From Flavobacteriia bacterium (GTDB lineage Bacteria > Bacteroidota > Bacteroidia > Flavobacteriales_D > Crocinitomicaceae), in assembly GCA_947450325.1 (NCBI GenBank), contig CANFUT010000002.1:1-64000 (forward strand): a stretch of DNA of 64,000 nt. Reading direction: 5' to 3'. Made by a program: the position numbers and the translations under genes. The notes under the pieces were generated by a model that searched no databases, was not told where the DNA came from, and saw only the letters and a list, made by a program, of their open reading frames with translations. This document shows, one piece after another, positions 34,935 through 44,757 of the stretch (position 1 is the first letter of the stretch; every line of letters starts with the position of its first letter).

Positions 34935-37856
34935 ATGTTAAAAAACCACTTCAAATTATTGATTTTAATTCTTTTTTCAACAAACCTCGGTTTTTCACAA
35001 TGGTTGAATAGATACAATGGACAAGGAGATTTTAGTGATAAATACAATGCTGTAGTTACAGATTTAAATAACAATGTTTTTATTGCAGGCTCTACGGTAA
35101 ATACTTCCGTTAATAGTGATATCTTATTAGTAAAATTGAATGCAAATGGAGATACAGTATGGACGAATGTTTATAACGGACCTGGAAATGGAATTGATGA
35201 AGCCACTGCTATTTTCTTGGACAATAATTCAAATATTTACATTACTGGATTCCAGAGAGGAAGTAATACTGGTACTGATATGGTCACCATTAAATACAAC
35301 AGTGCTGGGGTTATTCAGTGGATAAGTCCTTACCTGTCAAATATTAATTCTGATCAAACTGACAGGGGAAATTCTATTATTGTGGATGCCGCTGGAAATG
35401 TTTATGTAACAGGACAAACAGATAGCGATCCAACTATTGTAAATAACGACGATTACATTACAATTAAGTATAATGCAAGCGGAGTTCAGCAATGGAGTAA
35501 ATTGTTTAATGGTTCAGGAAATGGAACTGATAGAACTGTAAAGATTGTTTTAGATGCATCAAACAACCCAATAGTAACTGGTCGTTCATTCAATGGTTCG
35601 GAAGATGATTATGTTACAATTAAATACAGTAGTTCAACAGGTGCACAAACATGGTTACAGACAGTAGATCGCACGCATTATGATAGACCAACTGACATGG
35701 TTATTAATCCAAGTAACGGAAATATTTATATTACAGGAAGGTCAAAAAACATTACATATGATTATCTTACAGTAGCTTACAGCAACGCTGGTGTGGAATT
35801 ATGGCAGGCGGTTTATGATTACATTGACGACGATAGAGCTACTGCCATTGGAATTAATTCAGCTGGCGAAATTTATGTAACGGGTCAAAGTGATTATGAT
35901 GTTACTGCAACTTTTAATTATGATATCACAACTGTAAAATATGATGTTTCTGGAAATCAGTTGTGGGCTAAAACTTATACTGGTGCTGCCTCGAATGATG
36001 ATGTACCAACAGATATCGTTGTAGATAATTCAGGAAATGCTTATGTTACCGGGTATACAGATACAGACGGAACACTATTAATTTCTAATGATTTTGTTAC
36101 TTTAGGATACACTACCGCTGGTACTTCCATTTTTTCAACATCCTATTCAAGTGCAGCAAATGTGAATGATATTCCTGTCGGAATTGCATTGGATAATGCG
36201 GCAAAAATAATCGTGGTTGGTTCTTCAGAGGCAATACCTCAAAGAAATGCAATTGCTTTAAAATATAATACTTCTGGCACACAACAGTGGGCAAAAATAT
36301 ATAATGGAATTGGTGACAATTCGAGTAATAGTCATGCGATTGCTAAAGATGCAAATGGAAATTCTTTTATAGCTGGATATACAGTTGAATATGGGACTGA
36401 TAGAAATTTCGCATTACAAAAAATAGATCCAAATGGAAATACAGTTTGGATTAGAACATTAAATGGAACTTCTACAGCAAGTGTTGATGAAGCATTTGGA
36501 GTGGCAGTAGATGCAAGCGGAAATATTTTCGTAGGTGGTTACTTGAAAAATCTTGGGCAGTCATATGATTATAAAGTTGCAAAATACAATCAGTTGGGAG
36601 ATACTTTATGGACAAGTTCTTATAATTATGTAACTGCAAATGAATCTGATAAAGCAATTGCGCTTGAATTAGATGCAACCGGAAATGTTATTTTAACAGG
36701 CAGAAGTGATAGCGATCCTAATATAACGTCTAATGATGATGTATTAACCGTAAAATGGGATATCAATGGTGCGCTTTTATGGGCAACGCGCTACAATGGT
36801 ACTGGAAATTTAAATGATTCTCCTAAATCTATGAAAGTGTCATCCACTGGAAATATTTATGTAGCTGGAAAAACATTTAACGGTTCAAATAATGATTATT
36901 TACTTTTAAAATATAATTCTTCGGGAGTCCAACAGTGGGTGAAAACATTTGACGGTACCGGTGACGATGAAGCTATAAAAATTGCAGTCGATAATAGTGA
37001 GAATATCTATATTACAGGCTTTAGTAAAAGTGCAACTAGTGCTGACACCAATATCGTAACAATCAAATATGATGTTTCCGGTACCTTGATTTGGACTAAA
37101 ACATTTGATGGACTTGCTCATGGAAATGATCATGGTGAAAGTATTGCAATTGACAATTCTTCAAATATTATTGTTGCTGGTACTTCAGATTCAGATGCAA
37201 ACTCAAATACCTTAAATAATAATATTGTAACGATAAAATATGATGTAAATGGGAATGAGTTGTGGAATAAAATCTACGACAATCCAAATGCACTTGATGA
37301 CCAAGCTTGTGAAGTCGGAATTGATATTTTAAGTAACATCTATGTTTCTGGTCAATCAGAAACAAATGCCACTATTTCAAATTACGATTTTGTAACATTA
37401 AAATATGCGCCAACTGGTGTTCAAGATTCAATTTATCATTACAATGGAACTGGAAATTCAAAAGATATTCCAAGTACCATGCTGGTAAAAGGATTGGAAG
37501 TTTTTGTGACTGGAGGTAGTTTGAATCCTAGTTTGCAACGTGATATGGTAACAGTAAAGTATTATGGAACTGCAGACGCTGGCTTAGCTAATTTAGATCA
37601 GTCAATTAGTTCATTATTTAAGATTTATCCAAATCCATCTTCAGATTATGTGGTGATTGATGCTACTGAAATACAAACAAACGGAAAGAATATTTTCCTT
37701 AGAATTTTAAACCTCGATGGAAGTGAAGTATTCTCAACCATGATCTATGATTCGAAAATCACATTAAACACTGAAAAACTTACACCAGGTGTTTATTTCG
37801 TTCAAATTGAGAACGCAAGCAAGACAAGTCAAACTCAAAAACTGGTAATACAATAG
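34935..37856 (+). CDS. SBBP-repeat surface protein with a T9SS sorting domain
   Basis: A 973-residue protein with a signal peptide (MLKNHFKLLILILFSTNLGFSQ) and a long series of SBBP-type beta-propeller repeats of the form D-x-x-x-N-x-(Y/F)-(V/I)-(T/A)-G, with TIKYNxSGVxQW motifs every 50-55 residues (such as TVKYDVSGNQLWAKTY). The C-terminus (IYPNPSSDYVVID, then LTPGVYFVQIENASKTSQTQKLVIQ) is a type A sorting domain. It is thus a surface-exposed multi-propeller, possibly for binding. An upstream TTG (34872) could extend the frame but precedes the signal peptide and is unlikely. Four bases later the P-loop gene starts. Confidence 0.92.
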   Translation: MLKNHFKLLILILFSTNLGFSQWLNRYNGQGDFSDKYNAVVTDLNNNVFIAGSTVNTSVNSDILLVKLNANGDTVWTNVYNGPGNGIDEATAIFLDNNSNIYITGFQRGSNTGTDMVTIKYNSAGVIQWISPYLSNINSDQTDRGNSIIVDAAGNVYVTGQTDSDPTIVNNDDYITIKYNASGVQQWSKLFNGSGNGTDRTVKIVLDASNNPIVTGRSFNGSEDDYVTIKYSSSTGAQTWLQTVDRTHYDRPTDMVINPSNGNIYITGRSKNITYDYLTVAYSNAGVELWQAVYDYIDDDRATAIGINSAGEIYVTGQSDYDVTATFNYDITTVKYDVSGNQLWAKTYTGAASNDDVPTDIVVDNSGNAYVTGYTDTDGTLLISNDFVTLGYTTAGTSIFSTSYSSAANVNDIPVGIALDNAAKIIVVGSSEAIPQRNAIALKYNTSGTQQWAKIYNGIGDNSSNSHAIAKDANGNSFIAGYTVEYGTDRNFALQKIDPNGNTVWIRTLNGTSTASVDEAFGVAVDASGNIFVGGYLKNLGQSYDYKVAKYNQLGDTLWTSSYNYVTANESDKAIALELDATGNVILTGRSDSDPNITSNDDVLTVKWDINGALLWATRYNGTGNLNDSPKSMKVSSTGNIYVAGKTFNGSNNDYLLLKYNSSGVQQWVKTFDGTGDDEAIKIAVDNSENIYITGFSKSATSADTNIVTIKYDVSGTLIWTKTFDGLAHGNDHGESIAIDNSSNIIVAGTSDSDANSNTLNNNIVTIKYDVNGNELWNKIYDNPNALDDQACEVGIDILSNIYVSGQSETNATISNYDFVTLKYAPTGVQDSIYHYNGTGNSKDIPSTMLVKGLEVFVTGGSLNPSLQRDMVTVKYYGTADAGLANLDQSISSLFKIYPNPSSDYVVIDATEIQTNGKNIFLRILNLDGSEVFSTMIYDSKITLNTEKLTPGVYFVQIENASKTSQTQKLVIQ

Positions 37857-37859
37857 AAA

Positions 37860-38903
37860 ATGGATAAAAAAATTAAAAGAACTATTTCATGCAGTGGCGT
37901 TCAGTATAGCGCAATTGATCAAACAAAAAATCACACATATTCTCCAAAGATGGGTGATGTAGCTTTGTTTGAAGTATTAGAAATTGGCAAGCACAAAACT
38001 GTTCAAGCAGAATCAAAAAGATTGGTAACGATTTTGAAAGGGGACTATATTTTGGCTGCATTCGCTAATCGATACGCCACTGCTCAATTTGAAGGTTATG
38101 TTCCTGATAAACCAACTGAAATTCTTGAAATTTTAGGTGCTGGAGGAGCAATAGGTTTGGTAAAATCAAAAAACGCAGCTTTTGAAGACATTGAAGCGAC
38201 CAAATTAAGATTGATTGGTTATGCCAATGATGAAAAAGGTGCTGTAATGAACACAATTTACCACAACAAAGTAAAAAGTGCTTTTAGAGGCGAAGTTCCC
38301 AATAATGCCAAAGTTATTTTGTCTATCGGGTCCACTATGGATAGTGGAAAAACCACTACAGCAGCATTTTTAGCAAGAGGTTTAAAAACTACCAATAAAA
38401 AAGTTGCTTTTATTAAATTGACAGGTACTTGTTATACCAAAGATAAAGATTTAGTATATGATTGTGGCGCAGATATTTCGATTGATTTTATTGATGCTGG
38501 ATATCCGTCAACATTCATGGTTTCTAAACCAGATTTATTAGATTTGTATCAAACTTTATTGGATCGATTGGCGGTTGAAAAACCTGATTACATTGTAATG
38601 GAAATTGCAGATGGATTGGTTCAACTAGAAACAGAATTTCTATTGCGAGACAAATCATTTATGGACACAATTCACCAAGTCGTGTTTTCTGGAGGAGACA
38701 GTTTAGCTGCTTTTTGGGGAATCTCATTTTTAGAAGAGCTGGGTCACAAACCAACGATGATTGCTGGTAGATTTACTATGAGTCCCTTGTTGATTCAAGA
38801 AGTGGAAGATCGAATTGATATTCCAGTAATGACACTTGATAAGTTAATGAATAAGGATGTGGTAAAAATTATTGAAAAATCAGTAGATTTTGTTAAAAAC
38901 TAA
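37860..38903 (+). CDS. P-loop protein with DUF1611-like C-terminal domain
   Basis: A 347-residue cytoplasmic protein. Residues 1-140 form a beta-rich domain without a family I recognise (VALFEVLEIGKHKTVQ, ILKGDYILAAFANRYATAQFEGYVP). From residue 150 comes a P-loop domain: ILSIGSTMDSGKTTTAAFLARGL (Walker A 157-166), then VAFIKLTGTC, DYIVMEIADGLVQLETE and later a SGGDSLAAFWGI segment. The order recalls DUF1611/MobB-type P-loop proteins (GT-x-C-x-x-GK pattern) but is not a close match. It starts 3 bases after the SBBP protein gene and its end overlaps the ABC-transporter gene by 14 bases. Confidence 0.7.
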   Translation: MDKKIKRTISCSGVQYSAIDQTKNHTYSPKMGDVALFEVLEIGKHKTVQAESKRLVTILKGDYILAAFANRYATAQFEGYVPDKPTEILEILGAGGAIGLVKSKNAAFEDIEATKLRLIGYANDEKGAVMNTIYHNKVKSAFRGEVPNNAKVILSIGSTMDSGKTTTAAFLARGLKTTNKKVAFIKLTGTCYTKDKDLVYDCGADISIDFIDAGYPSTFMVSKPDLLDLYQTLLDRLAVEKPDYIVMEIADGLVQLETEFLLRDKSFMDTIHQVVFSGGDSLAAFWGISFLEELGHKPTMIAGRFTMSPLLIQEVEDRIDIPVMTLDKLMNKDVVKIIEKSVDFVKN

Positions 38904-40560
38904 GGTATCAAAAAGAAAATTAATAAATAATTTTTTCAAAAAGAATCTCCTGCTTACCGCGGGAGCATTCTTTTTTGGATTCCTAAGCATTTTTAGCACC
39001 CTTTTAATCCCTTTATTTCTTGGGAAATTTTACCAATTGGCGATACATTCAAATAGCGCGAGAGGTAAAATTTTCAATGCGATTTTTGGTGAAGTGAATG
39101 ACATTCAAACCTACTTTAGGTTGTTTGCAATCATTATTTTTACGCGACTTATTTTCAATTATTTGTACACTTTCCTTTCAGGAATTTTAGTTGAAAAGTT
39201 TACCAAAACATTGAGAGAATTACTTTTTCAATCTCAATTAAACACTGATTTATCGTTTTTTGAAAAAAAAGCTACAGGAAACTACCTTTTGCGCTATAGT
39301 GGGGATTTAAGTTCAGTAAATAAATACCTTACCAAAGGAATCATCGGATTTATAAATGACATTCTATTTATCAGTTTGACGTTGAGTTTATTTTTTGTCA
39401 TCAATCCACTTTTGGCTTCCATTCTTCTGATTTCGTTTCCAATCTTATTTGTTTTGGTGCTTTTATTGAATTTAAAGCTCAAAAAATACACTGCCGTCAG
39501 AAGAGATATTCGTTCCCAAAACTTGGGATTTGTTTCTTCCAGATTAAATGCTTTGCTTACCATCAAGGTATTCAATAGAGAACCTATAGAAATTGAGAAA
39601 TTCAATAAAAAATCCAGTAAATTATATAAAAATGGAGTGCACTACTTTAAATGGTATGCGCTAATTGACAGTTTATTGCCTTTTTTGCTCTACAGCATGT
39701 TGGGAATTATTCTATATGTAGCTTATTACTTCCAGGTAACCGGATCGCATCAACTAGAAGGATCGCAAATTTTGATTTTTATCATGCTTACGGTCAATAT
39801 TATTCCAGTATTGAAACGAATTTTGAAAGTAAACATAGTATGGCAAGCAGGAACTATTTCTTTTACTAAGCTCCTTCAAATTGTAAATTCTCCTTCTGAA
39901 TTAAACGAAAAAACCGATTTATTGAAAGTGGAAGCTGGAAAAATCCAGTTTGATAATGTCTCGTTCTCTGTAAACGATGAAATCTTCATTTTTCAAAACG
40001 TCAAATTTACCATACCGGGTTTTGGTTTCTTTTTATTAAATGGTGAACAAGGCAGCGGTAAAACTACCATTTTGAAGCTTTTGTTGGGTTTGTATCAACC
40101 AACTTCAGGCGCAGTCTTAATTGATGGAAAAGATGTTTCTAATTTTACATCAAAAGCAGTGCGAAAAAACATTACTATGGTTTCAAGTGAGTTAACTTTA
40201 CTAGGCAAAACTTTGTTTGAAGTAGTATCTTATTCTAGGAAAGAAGAAAAAAAGCAAGAAATAGAAGATTTACTCGTAGCGCTTGGGTTTTTTACAGCGG
40301 AAAACGCAAATCTTTCAATTCCAGTCATTGATGGTGGCAAAAATCTTTCTAATGGGCAGCGAAAATTATTGATTATTGTTCGAGCATTGTTATCTAAGAA
40401 AAAAATATTGCTGTTAGATGAGCCTTTTACTGATTTAGACGATATTTACAAAGAAAAAGTTATTCAACTTTTGAAAGTAAAAAGCAAAACGAATACGATC
40501 ATAATTATCGACAAAGACAAAAATTCATCCATTCCTTTTGATGGGATTATAAACTTTTAA
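38890..40560 (+). CDS. ABC transporter with fused permease and ATPase
   Basis: A 556-residue exporter-type half transporter. An N-terminal membrane domain with six helices covers about residues 20-310, and the ATPase has Walker A GEQGSGKTT (385-393), the signature LSNGQ, and Walker B ILLLDEPFTDLD near residue 510. The start is TTG at 38890, inside the end of the P-loop gene; no ATG lies before the first helix, so coupling to the upstream gene is likely. The C-terminus is short after the D-loop. The substrate is unknown; its neighbours suggest export of a product made or handled by the P-loop protein. Confidence 0.88.
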   Translation: MLKTKVSKRKLINNFFKKNLLLTAGAFFFGFLSIFSTLLIPLFLGKFYQLAIHSNSARGKIFNAIFGEVNDIQTYFRLFAIIIFTRLIFNYLYTFLSGILVEKFTKTLRELLFQSQLNTDLSFFEKKATGNYLLRYSGDLSSVNKYLTKGIIGFINDILFISLTLSLFFVINPLLASILLISFPILFVLVLLLNLKLKKYTAVRRDIRSQNLGFVSSRLNALLTIKVFNREPIEIEKFNKKSSKLYKNGVHYFKWYALIDSLLPFLLYSMLGIILYVAYYFQVTGSHQLEGSQILIFIMLTVNIIPVLKRILKVNIVWQAGTISFTKLLQIVNSPSELNEKTDLLKVEAGKIQFDNVSFSVNDEIFIFQNVKFTIPGFGFFLLNGEQGSGKTTILKLLLGLYQPTSGAVLIDGKDVSNFTSKAVRKNITMVSSELTLLGKTLFEVVSYSRKEEKKQEIEDLLVALGFFTAENANLSIPVIDGGKNLSNGQRKLLIIVRALLSKKKILLLDEPFTDLDDIYKEKVIQLLKVKSKTNTIIIIDKDKNSSIPFDGIINF

Positions 40561-40570
40561 TTTATTAAAA

Positions 40571-40975
40571 ATGAAAAATATAGCTTTGATAATTGTTTTT
40601 TTAATAACCATTCTTGGGTGTAAAAAACAAGCAGGAATTGGAGGTGAAGCCTCTGTACATGGGAAAGTGTATTACAAGCACTATAACTCAACTTTTACAA
40701 CTTTAATCAGTGAAAATTATTTGCCAGATACTTATGTCTACATCATTTATGGAGATAACGTAAATTATGGTCAACGCATTAAAACGAATTACAAAGGTGA
40801 ATTTGAATTCAAATATTTGTATAAAGGGAATTACAAGATTTACACCTATTCCTTAGATTCTGTCGCGATGGTAAATGGTCAATTGCCCATAGCTGACACT
40901 GCTGTTTTAGTAGATTTTTCTATTCAAAAAAGAAAAGACGAGATAGATTTAGGGACTTTAAATGTATTCAAATGA
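40571..40975 (+). CDS. Small lipoprotein with a carboxypeptidase-like beta domain
   Basis: A 134-residue lipoprotein (MKNIALIIVFLITILGC, Cys17). The mature part looks like a small beta sandwich: GGEASVHGKVYYKHYN, LPDTYVYIIYGD, TNYKGEFEFKYLYKGNYKIYTYSLD, as in the carboxypeptidase-regulatory/CarboxypepD-like proteins of Bacteroidota. It starts 10 bases after the ABC gene and overlaps the next gene by 4 bases in ATGA, so it is part of the same transcript. Its role is unknown. Confidence 0.75.
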   Translation: MKNIALIIVFLITILGCKKQAGIGGEASVHGKVYYKHYNSTFTTLISENYLPDTYVYIIYGDNVNYGQRIKTNYKGEFEFKYLYKGNYKIYTYSLDSVAMVNGQLPIADTAVLVDFSIQKRKDEIDLGTLNVFK

Positions 40976-41538
40976 GAATTCTAATCCTCCCAATTATAAT
41001 GCTGATTGTTACCAATTTTTCGTTTGCACAAAGCAGGAGAACAATAAGAGAAATGAAGATTCGGAAAGTGGAAATTCAGCAGCAGGAATTCAAAAAAGAT
41101 AAATTTGAACAGGTACGCAATTCGGTTTCTGAATACGACAAACATGGAAATCTCGTCAAAGAAATAGAGTATAATAGCGACAGTACTTTCAAAACGTATG
41201 AGACTTATGCATTTGATCGAAACAATCATGAAATCGAACATTGTACTTTTGATAAATTTGGAAAAATCACTCAAAAAACAATTTCGAAATACGACAATCT
41301 AGATGATAAAAGGGAAGAATTGATTTACAATGCTAATAACGAATTACAGGAAAGAGTAGAATTTGTTTACGATAATTTTGGACAGAAAACAGAAGAGAAT
41401 TCATTCAACAAAGAAGGCATTTTAAAAGAAAAAACAGTTTTTAAATATGACCGAAAAGGTTCGTTGATCGAAAGGAGCATTTTCGATGAAAATCAAAAAT
41501 TAATCTACAGCAGAAAGTACACATACTTTTATAATTGA
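40972..41538 (+). CDS. YD-repeat-like secreted protein
   Basis: A 188-residue protein with a signal peptide (cleavage near SFAQSRR) and a series of short repeats of about 20-25 residues with the YD-like pattern: YDKHGNLVKEIEYNSD, FDKFGKITQKTISKYDN, YDNFGQKTEENSFNKEG and YDRKGSLIERSIFDENQK. Such repeats form beta-rich surface or periplasmic proteins. It overlaps the preceding lipoprotein gene by 4 bases and lies 2 bases before the barrel gene, so the three belong together. Confidence 0.8.
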   Translation: MRILILPIIMLIVTNFSFAQSRRTIREMKIRKVEIQQQEFKKDKFEQVRNSVSEYDKHGNLVKEIEYNSDSTFKTYETYAFDRNNHEIEHCTFDKFGKITQKTISKYDNLDDKREELIYNANNELQERVEFVYDNFGQKTEENSFNKEGILKEKTVFKYDRKGSLIERSIFDENQKLIYSRKYTYFYN

Positions 41539-41540
41539 CT

Positions 41541-42209
41541 ATGAAAATTGGACTTAAAATAGTGCTTGTTCTCATCTTATTCATTGGATTCAAATCAAAT
41601 GCACAAGTGCAAAAGGATGGAGTTTTTTGGCTTTCGTTGAACGTGGAGAAAAAATTTACCAAACGTTTTTCTGGCACTTTTTTTAATCAGAATTCGTTCA
41701 ATCAAAATATGAGAGAATTGGGTTCCATTTTTGGCGATGTTGGATTAAGTTATAAAATCAATAAAAACATTGCCATTGCGGGGAATTATAGATTTGTAAA
41801 AGCAAGAAATTTAGATAATTTCTACAATGATGTTCAGCGGTTTTATGGCGACATTACTTTCTCAAAAGGATACAATAAATTTTATTTTCAATTTAGGTCG
41901 AGACTTCAAGGCCAACTGTATGGTTTGAATCTGTTTGACACGTATAAATTGGACAAAAATTTTAATCGAAACAAATTGATAGTGAAGTATAATCTGAACG
42001 GAATTTATAGTTTGCATGTTGGTGCTGAACAATTTTTAAGATTGAATCAGATTAATAAAACGCAAGCTTATCGGTTTGATATAGGTTTAACATATAAAAT
42101 AGATAAAAGAAACAAGTTGGATTTTTATTACATGAATCAGTTTTTGGTAAATACTAAGTATCCCAGAATTGATTTTATTTATGGTGTGACGTACAGTATT
42201 AAGTTTTAA
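41541..42209 (+). CDS. Outer-membrane protein of the DUF2490 type
   Basis: A 222-residue protein with a signal peptide (MKIGLKIVLVLILFIGFKSNAQ) and the DUF2490 pattern: a V-FWLSLNVEKKFTKRFSGTF strand, GDVGLSYKINKNIAIAGNYRF, then paired strands to a C-terminal FIYGVTYSIKF. It should be a 10-12-strand outer-membrane barrel. It was started at ATG 41541 and not at the TTG 41535 that overlaps the preceding stop. It completes a set of inner-membrane exporter, lipoprotein, secreted repeat protein and barrel encoded in a row. Confidence 0.8.
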   Translation: MKIGLKIVLVLILFIGFKSNAQVQKDGVFWLSLNVEKKFTKRFSGTFFNQNSFNQNMRELGSIFGDVGLSYKINKNIAIAGNYRFVKARNLDNFYNDVQRFYGDITFSKGYNKFYFQFRSRLQGQLYGLNLFDTYKLDKNFNRNKLIVKYNLNGIYSLHVGAEQFLRLNQINKTQAYRFDIGLTYKIDKRNKLDFYYMNQFLVNTKYPRIDFIYGVTYSIKF

Positions 42210-42218
42210 CTTTAGCCT

Positions 42219-43259
42219 ATGAAGCTTAAATTTTATTTTTTATTTTTTATTTTATCATTTTCCAGTTTTGGACAAGTCAAAATGGATTCACTAAAAGCGC
42301 CAATCATGACAAGTAAATTTGCCCTTGCATTGCACGGTGGTGCAGGAAATATGGTTAAAAGAAAATTTACTCCATCCGAGGAGGAAGCTTATAAAAAAGT
42401 AATGGATGAAGCCTTGGTTTTGGGTTATTCTATGCTTGAAAAAGGGGCAACTGCAACGGATGTTGTGGAAGCGGTAATCAAAGTAATGGAAGATTCCCCG
42501 CTTTTTAATGCCGGAAAAGGGGCTGTTTTTTCAAATGAAGGCATGAATGAAATGGATGCAGCCATAATGAATGGTAAAGATTTAAAATGTGGTGCAGTTA
42601 CAAATCTCCGAAAAGTGAAGAATCCAATTTCATTGGCAAAGGAAATCATGAACAATTCACAATTTGTCTTTTTAAATGGTGAAGGCGCAGAGAAATTTGC
42701 AAAGTTACAAGGAATTGAAATTGTCGACACATCCTATTTTTTTGTGCAAAAACGCTGGAATGAAATGCTTAAAATCAGAGATTCATCTAAAACTCAACTA
42801 GACAATGAGGGCAGTAGTGGAGCAATAGATGACTTAGATAGCATTAATAAATTTGGAACTGTGGGTTGTGTCGTTTTAGATGGTTATGGAAATATTGCGG
42901 CCGGTACTTCTACTGGTGGTATTACCAATAAAAAATTCAATCGTATTGGAGATTCTCCCCTAATTGGATCTGGAACTTATGCTAATAATGAATCCTGCGC
43001 TGTTTCTTGTACTGGACATGGTGAAGATTTCATCAGATTAGTTGCTGCGCACCAAGTGCACTCATATATGTTTTTCAAGCATAAAAATGTTGAAAAAGCT
43101 GCCGAAATAGTTATTAAAAAAGAATTAACTGGTATTGGCGGAAGAGGTGGTTTAATAGCAATTGATCGACAAGGACGAATTACTTTTCAGTTTAATACTA
43201 CAGGTATGTTTAGAGGTAGTATCGACACCAAAGGAGAAAAATTTGTTGCAATCTACTAA
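42219..43259 (+). CDS. Isoaspartyl peptidase/L-asparaginase (type 2)
   Basis: A 346-residue Ntn-hydrolase precursor with a signal peptide (MKLKFYFLFFILSFSSFGQ), so it acts in the periplasm or outside the cell. The protein self-cleaves before Thr214 in NKFGTVGCVVLDGYGN, the conserved GTVG motif of the family, and carries the typical LALHGGAGN, EDSPLFNAGKGAVF and AGTSTGGITNKKFNRIGDSPLIGSGTYA motifs. It cleaves isoaspartyl dipeptides and asparagine. It is 9 bases after the DUF2490 gene and may be in the same transcript, although its function is housekeeping-like. Confidence 0.93.
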   Translation: MKLKFYFLFFILSFSSFGQVKMDSLKAPIMTSKFALALHGGAGNMVKRKFTPSEEEAYKKVMDEALVLGYSMLEKGATATDVVEAVIKVMEDSPLFNAGKGAVFSNEGMNEMDAAIMNGKDLKCGAVTNLRKVKNPISLAKEIMNNSQFVFLNGEGAEKFAKLQGIEIVDTSYFFVQKRWNEMLKIRDSSKTQLDNEGSSGAIDDLDSINKFGTVGCVVLDGYGNIAAGTSTGGITNKKFNRIGDSPLIGSGTYANNESCAVSCTGHGEDFIRLVAAHQVHSYMFFKHKNVEKAAEIVIKKELTGIGGRGGLIAIDRQGRITFQFNTTGMFRGSIDTKGEKFVAIY

Positions 43260-43300
43260 GATTTTCTGCTTTTAAGGTTGCATTTTTCTACCTTTATGGC

Positions 43301-44719
43301 ATGAATCATTTTAACGATACAATTTGTGCTTTATCAACCGCAAATGGAATAGGAGCCATCGCCGTAATTCGAATTTCTGGTCCAAAAGCATTTCCAATTT
43401 GTAGTCAAATTTTCACTAAAAATCTCGAGGAATCAACTTCTCACACCGCTCTGTTCGGTAGAATTAAGACTGCTGAGGGAATTATAATTGATGAGGTATT
43501 ATTAACAGTTTTACACGAAGGAAAAAGTTTTACGGGTGAAGCAACAGTGGAAATTGCTTGTCATGGTTCAATCTATATTCAACAACAAATCTTGCAATTA
43601 TTGATTCAAAACGGTTGTCGCATGGCGGAACCGGGAGAATTTACTATGCGTGCTTTTTTGAACGGAAAAATGGATTTGTCGCAAGCAGAAGCAGTTGCAG
43701 ATTTGATTGCTTCTCAGTCGCAAAAAGCACATGAAGTTGCGATGAATCAAATGCGTGGCGGTTTTTCTTCGGAATTAAAGGAATTGCGCGAGAAATTGAT
43801 TCATTTTGCTAGTCTGGTAGAATTGGAACTCGATTTTGCGGAAGAAGATGTAGAATTTGCTGACCGCTCCGAATTGAAAATCTTGGTTGCAGAAGTATTA
43901 AACTACATTCATCGTTTATTGAAATCTTTTGAGCTCGGAAACGCCATCAAAAATGGGGTTCCAGTGGCAATTGTCGGTGCACCAAATACAGGAAAAAGTA
44001 CTTTACTGAACCAATTGGTAGGCGAAAATAGAGCGATTGTAAGCAACATTGCAGGTACCACGCGTGATGTGATTGAAGAAACCTTGAACATTGCAGGAAT
44101 TTTGTTCCGATTGATTGACACCGCAGGAATCCGCGAAGGATTGAACGAATCCGACAGCGACCGTATCGAGGCGATTGGAATTGAAAAATCACACGAAAAA
44201 ATTGCCCAAGCGCAATTGGTACTTTTGATGAGCGATTTTTCTGCAAACGGTTCAGCTTCTGAAGGTCACAATACGATGTCTACCGACGAAACCATTCGTT
44301 GGGCACAAGAATTACAAGTAGAATTTCCGAGCAAAAAATTCTTGGTCTTGGCCAATAAATTAGACATTCGAAGCGAAAATTCAAACCTTGAAATCAATTC
44401 AAACATCGAAATTCAAGCCATATCCGCTAAAACAGGTCTGGGGATAGAAGAATTAAAAAATTGGATGGTAGCTCAAATTCAAGCAGGTTTCGACAGCAGT
44501 CAAGAAACGATTGTCACCAACGTGCGCCACGTCGAAGCCCTAGAAAAAGCAGCTTTCTCACTCAATCAGGCCCAAACAGGCCTCGAAACCAACGTTACAG
44601 GAGATTTCGTCGCGATGGACATCCGCCAAGCAATGTTCCACTTGGGAAGTATCACAGGAGATATTTCTACGGATGATTTGTTGGGGAATATATTTTCTAA
44701 GTTTTGTATCGGGAAGTAA
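43301..44719 (+). CDS. mnmE: tRNA uridine-5-carboxymethylaminomethyl(34) synthesis GTPase MnmE
   Basis: The GTPase works with MnmG to make the cmnm5 modification at wobble uridine-34 of certain tRNAs. The N-terminal tetrahydrofolate-binding domain (DTICALSTANGIGAIAVIRISG) is followed by a helical domain holding a GTPase: G1 GAPNTGKS (226-233), G2/G3 GTTRDVIEE and DTAGIRE, and G4 NKLD. The C-terminus ends in the conserved C-I-G-K. At 472 residues it is slightly longer than the usual 450-465. The first ATG after an AT-rich leader was used. Confidence 0.98.
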   Translation: MNHFNDTICALSTANGIGAIAVIRISGPKAFPICSQIFTKNLEESTSHTALFGRIKTAEGIIIDEVLLTVLHEGKSFTGEATVEIACHGSIYIQQQILQLLIQNGCRMAEPGEFTMRAFLNGKMDLSQAEAVADLIASQSQKAHEVAMNQMRGGFSSELKELREKLIHFASLVELELDFAEEDVEFADRSELKILVAEVLNYIHRLLKSFELGNAIKNGVPVAIVGAPNTGKSTLLNQLVGENRAIVSNIAGTTRDVIEETLNIAGILFRLIDTAGIREGLNESDSDRIEAIGIEKSHEKIAQAQLVLLMSDFSANGSASEGHNTMSTDETIRWAQELQVEFPSKKFLVLANKLDIRSENSNLEINSNIEIQAISAKTGLGIEELKNWMVAQIQAGFDSSQETIVTNVRHVEALEKAAFSLNQAQTGLETNVTGDFVAMDIRQAMFHLGSITGDISTDDLLGNIFSKFCIGK

Positions 44720-44731
44720 AAAACCTGTTCT

Positions 44732-44757
44732 TTGATAGTATCAAATGATACTATCAA
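44732..44757. repeat. Perfect 12-bp inverted repeat after mnmE
   Basis: TTGATAGTATCA and TGATACTATCAA pair perfectly with a 2-base loop, 12 bases after the mnmE stop. There is no T-run, so it is not a typical terminator; it may be a binding site or a weak transcription stop. Confidence 0.55.
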
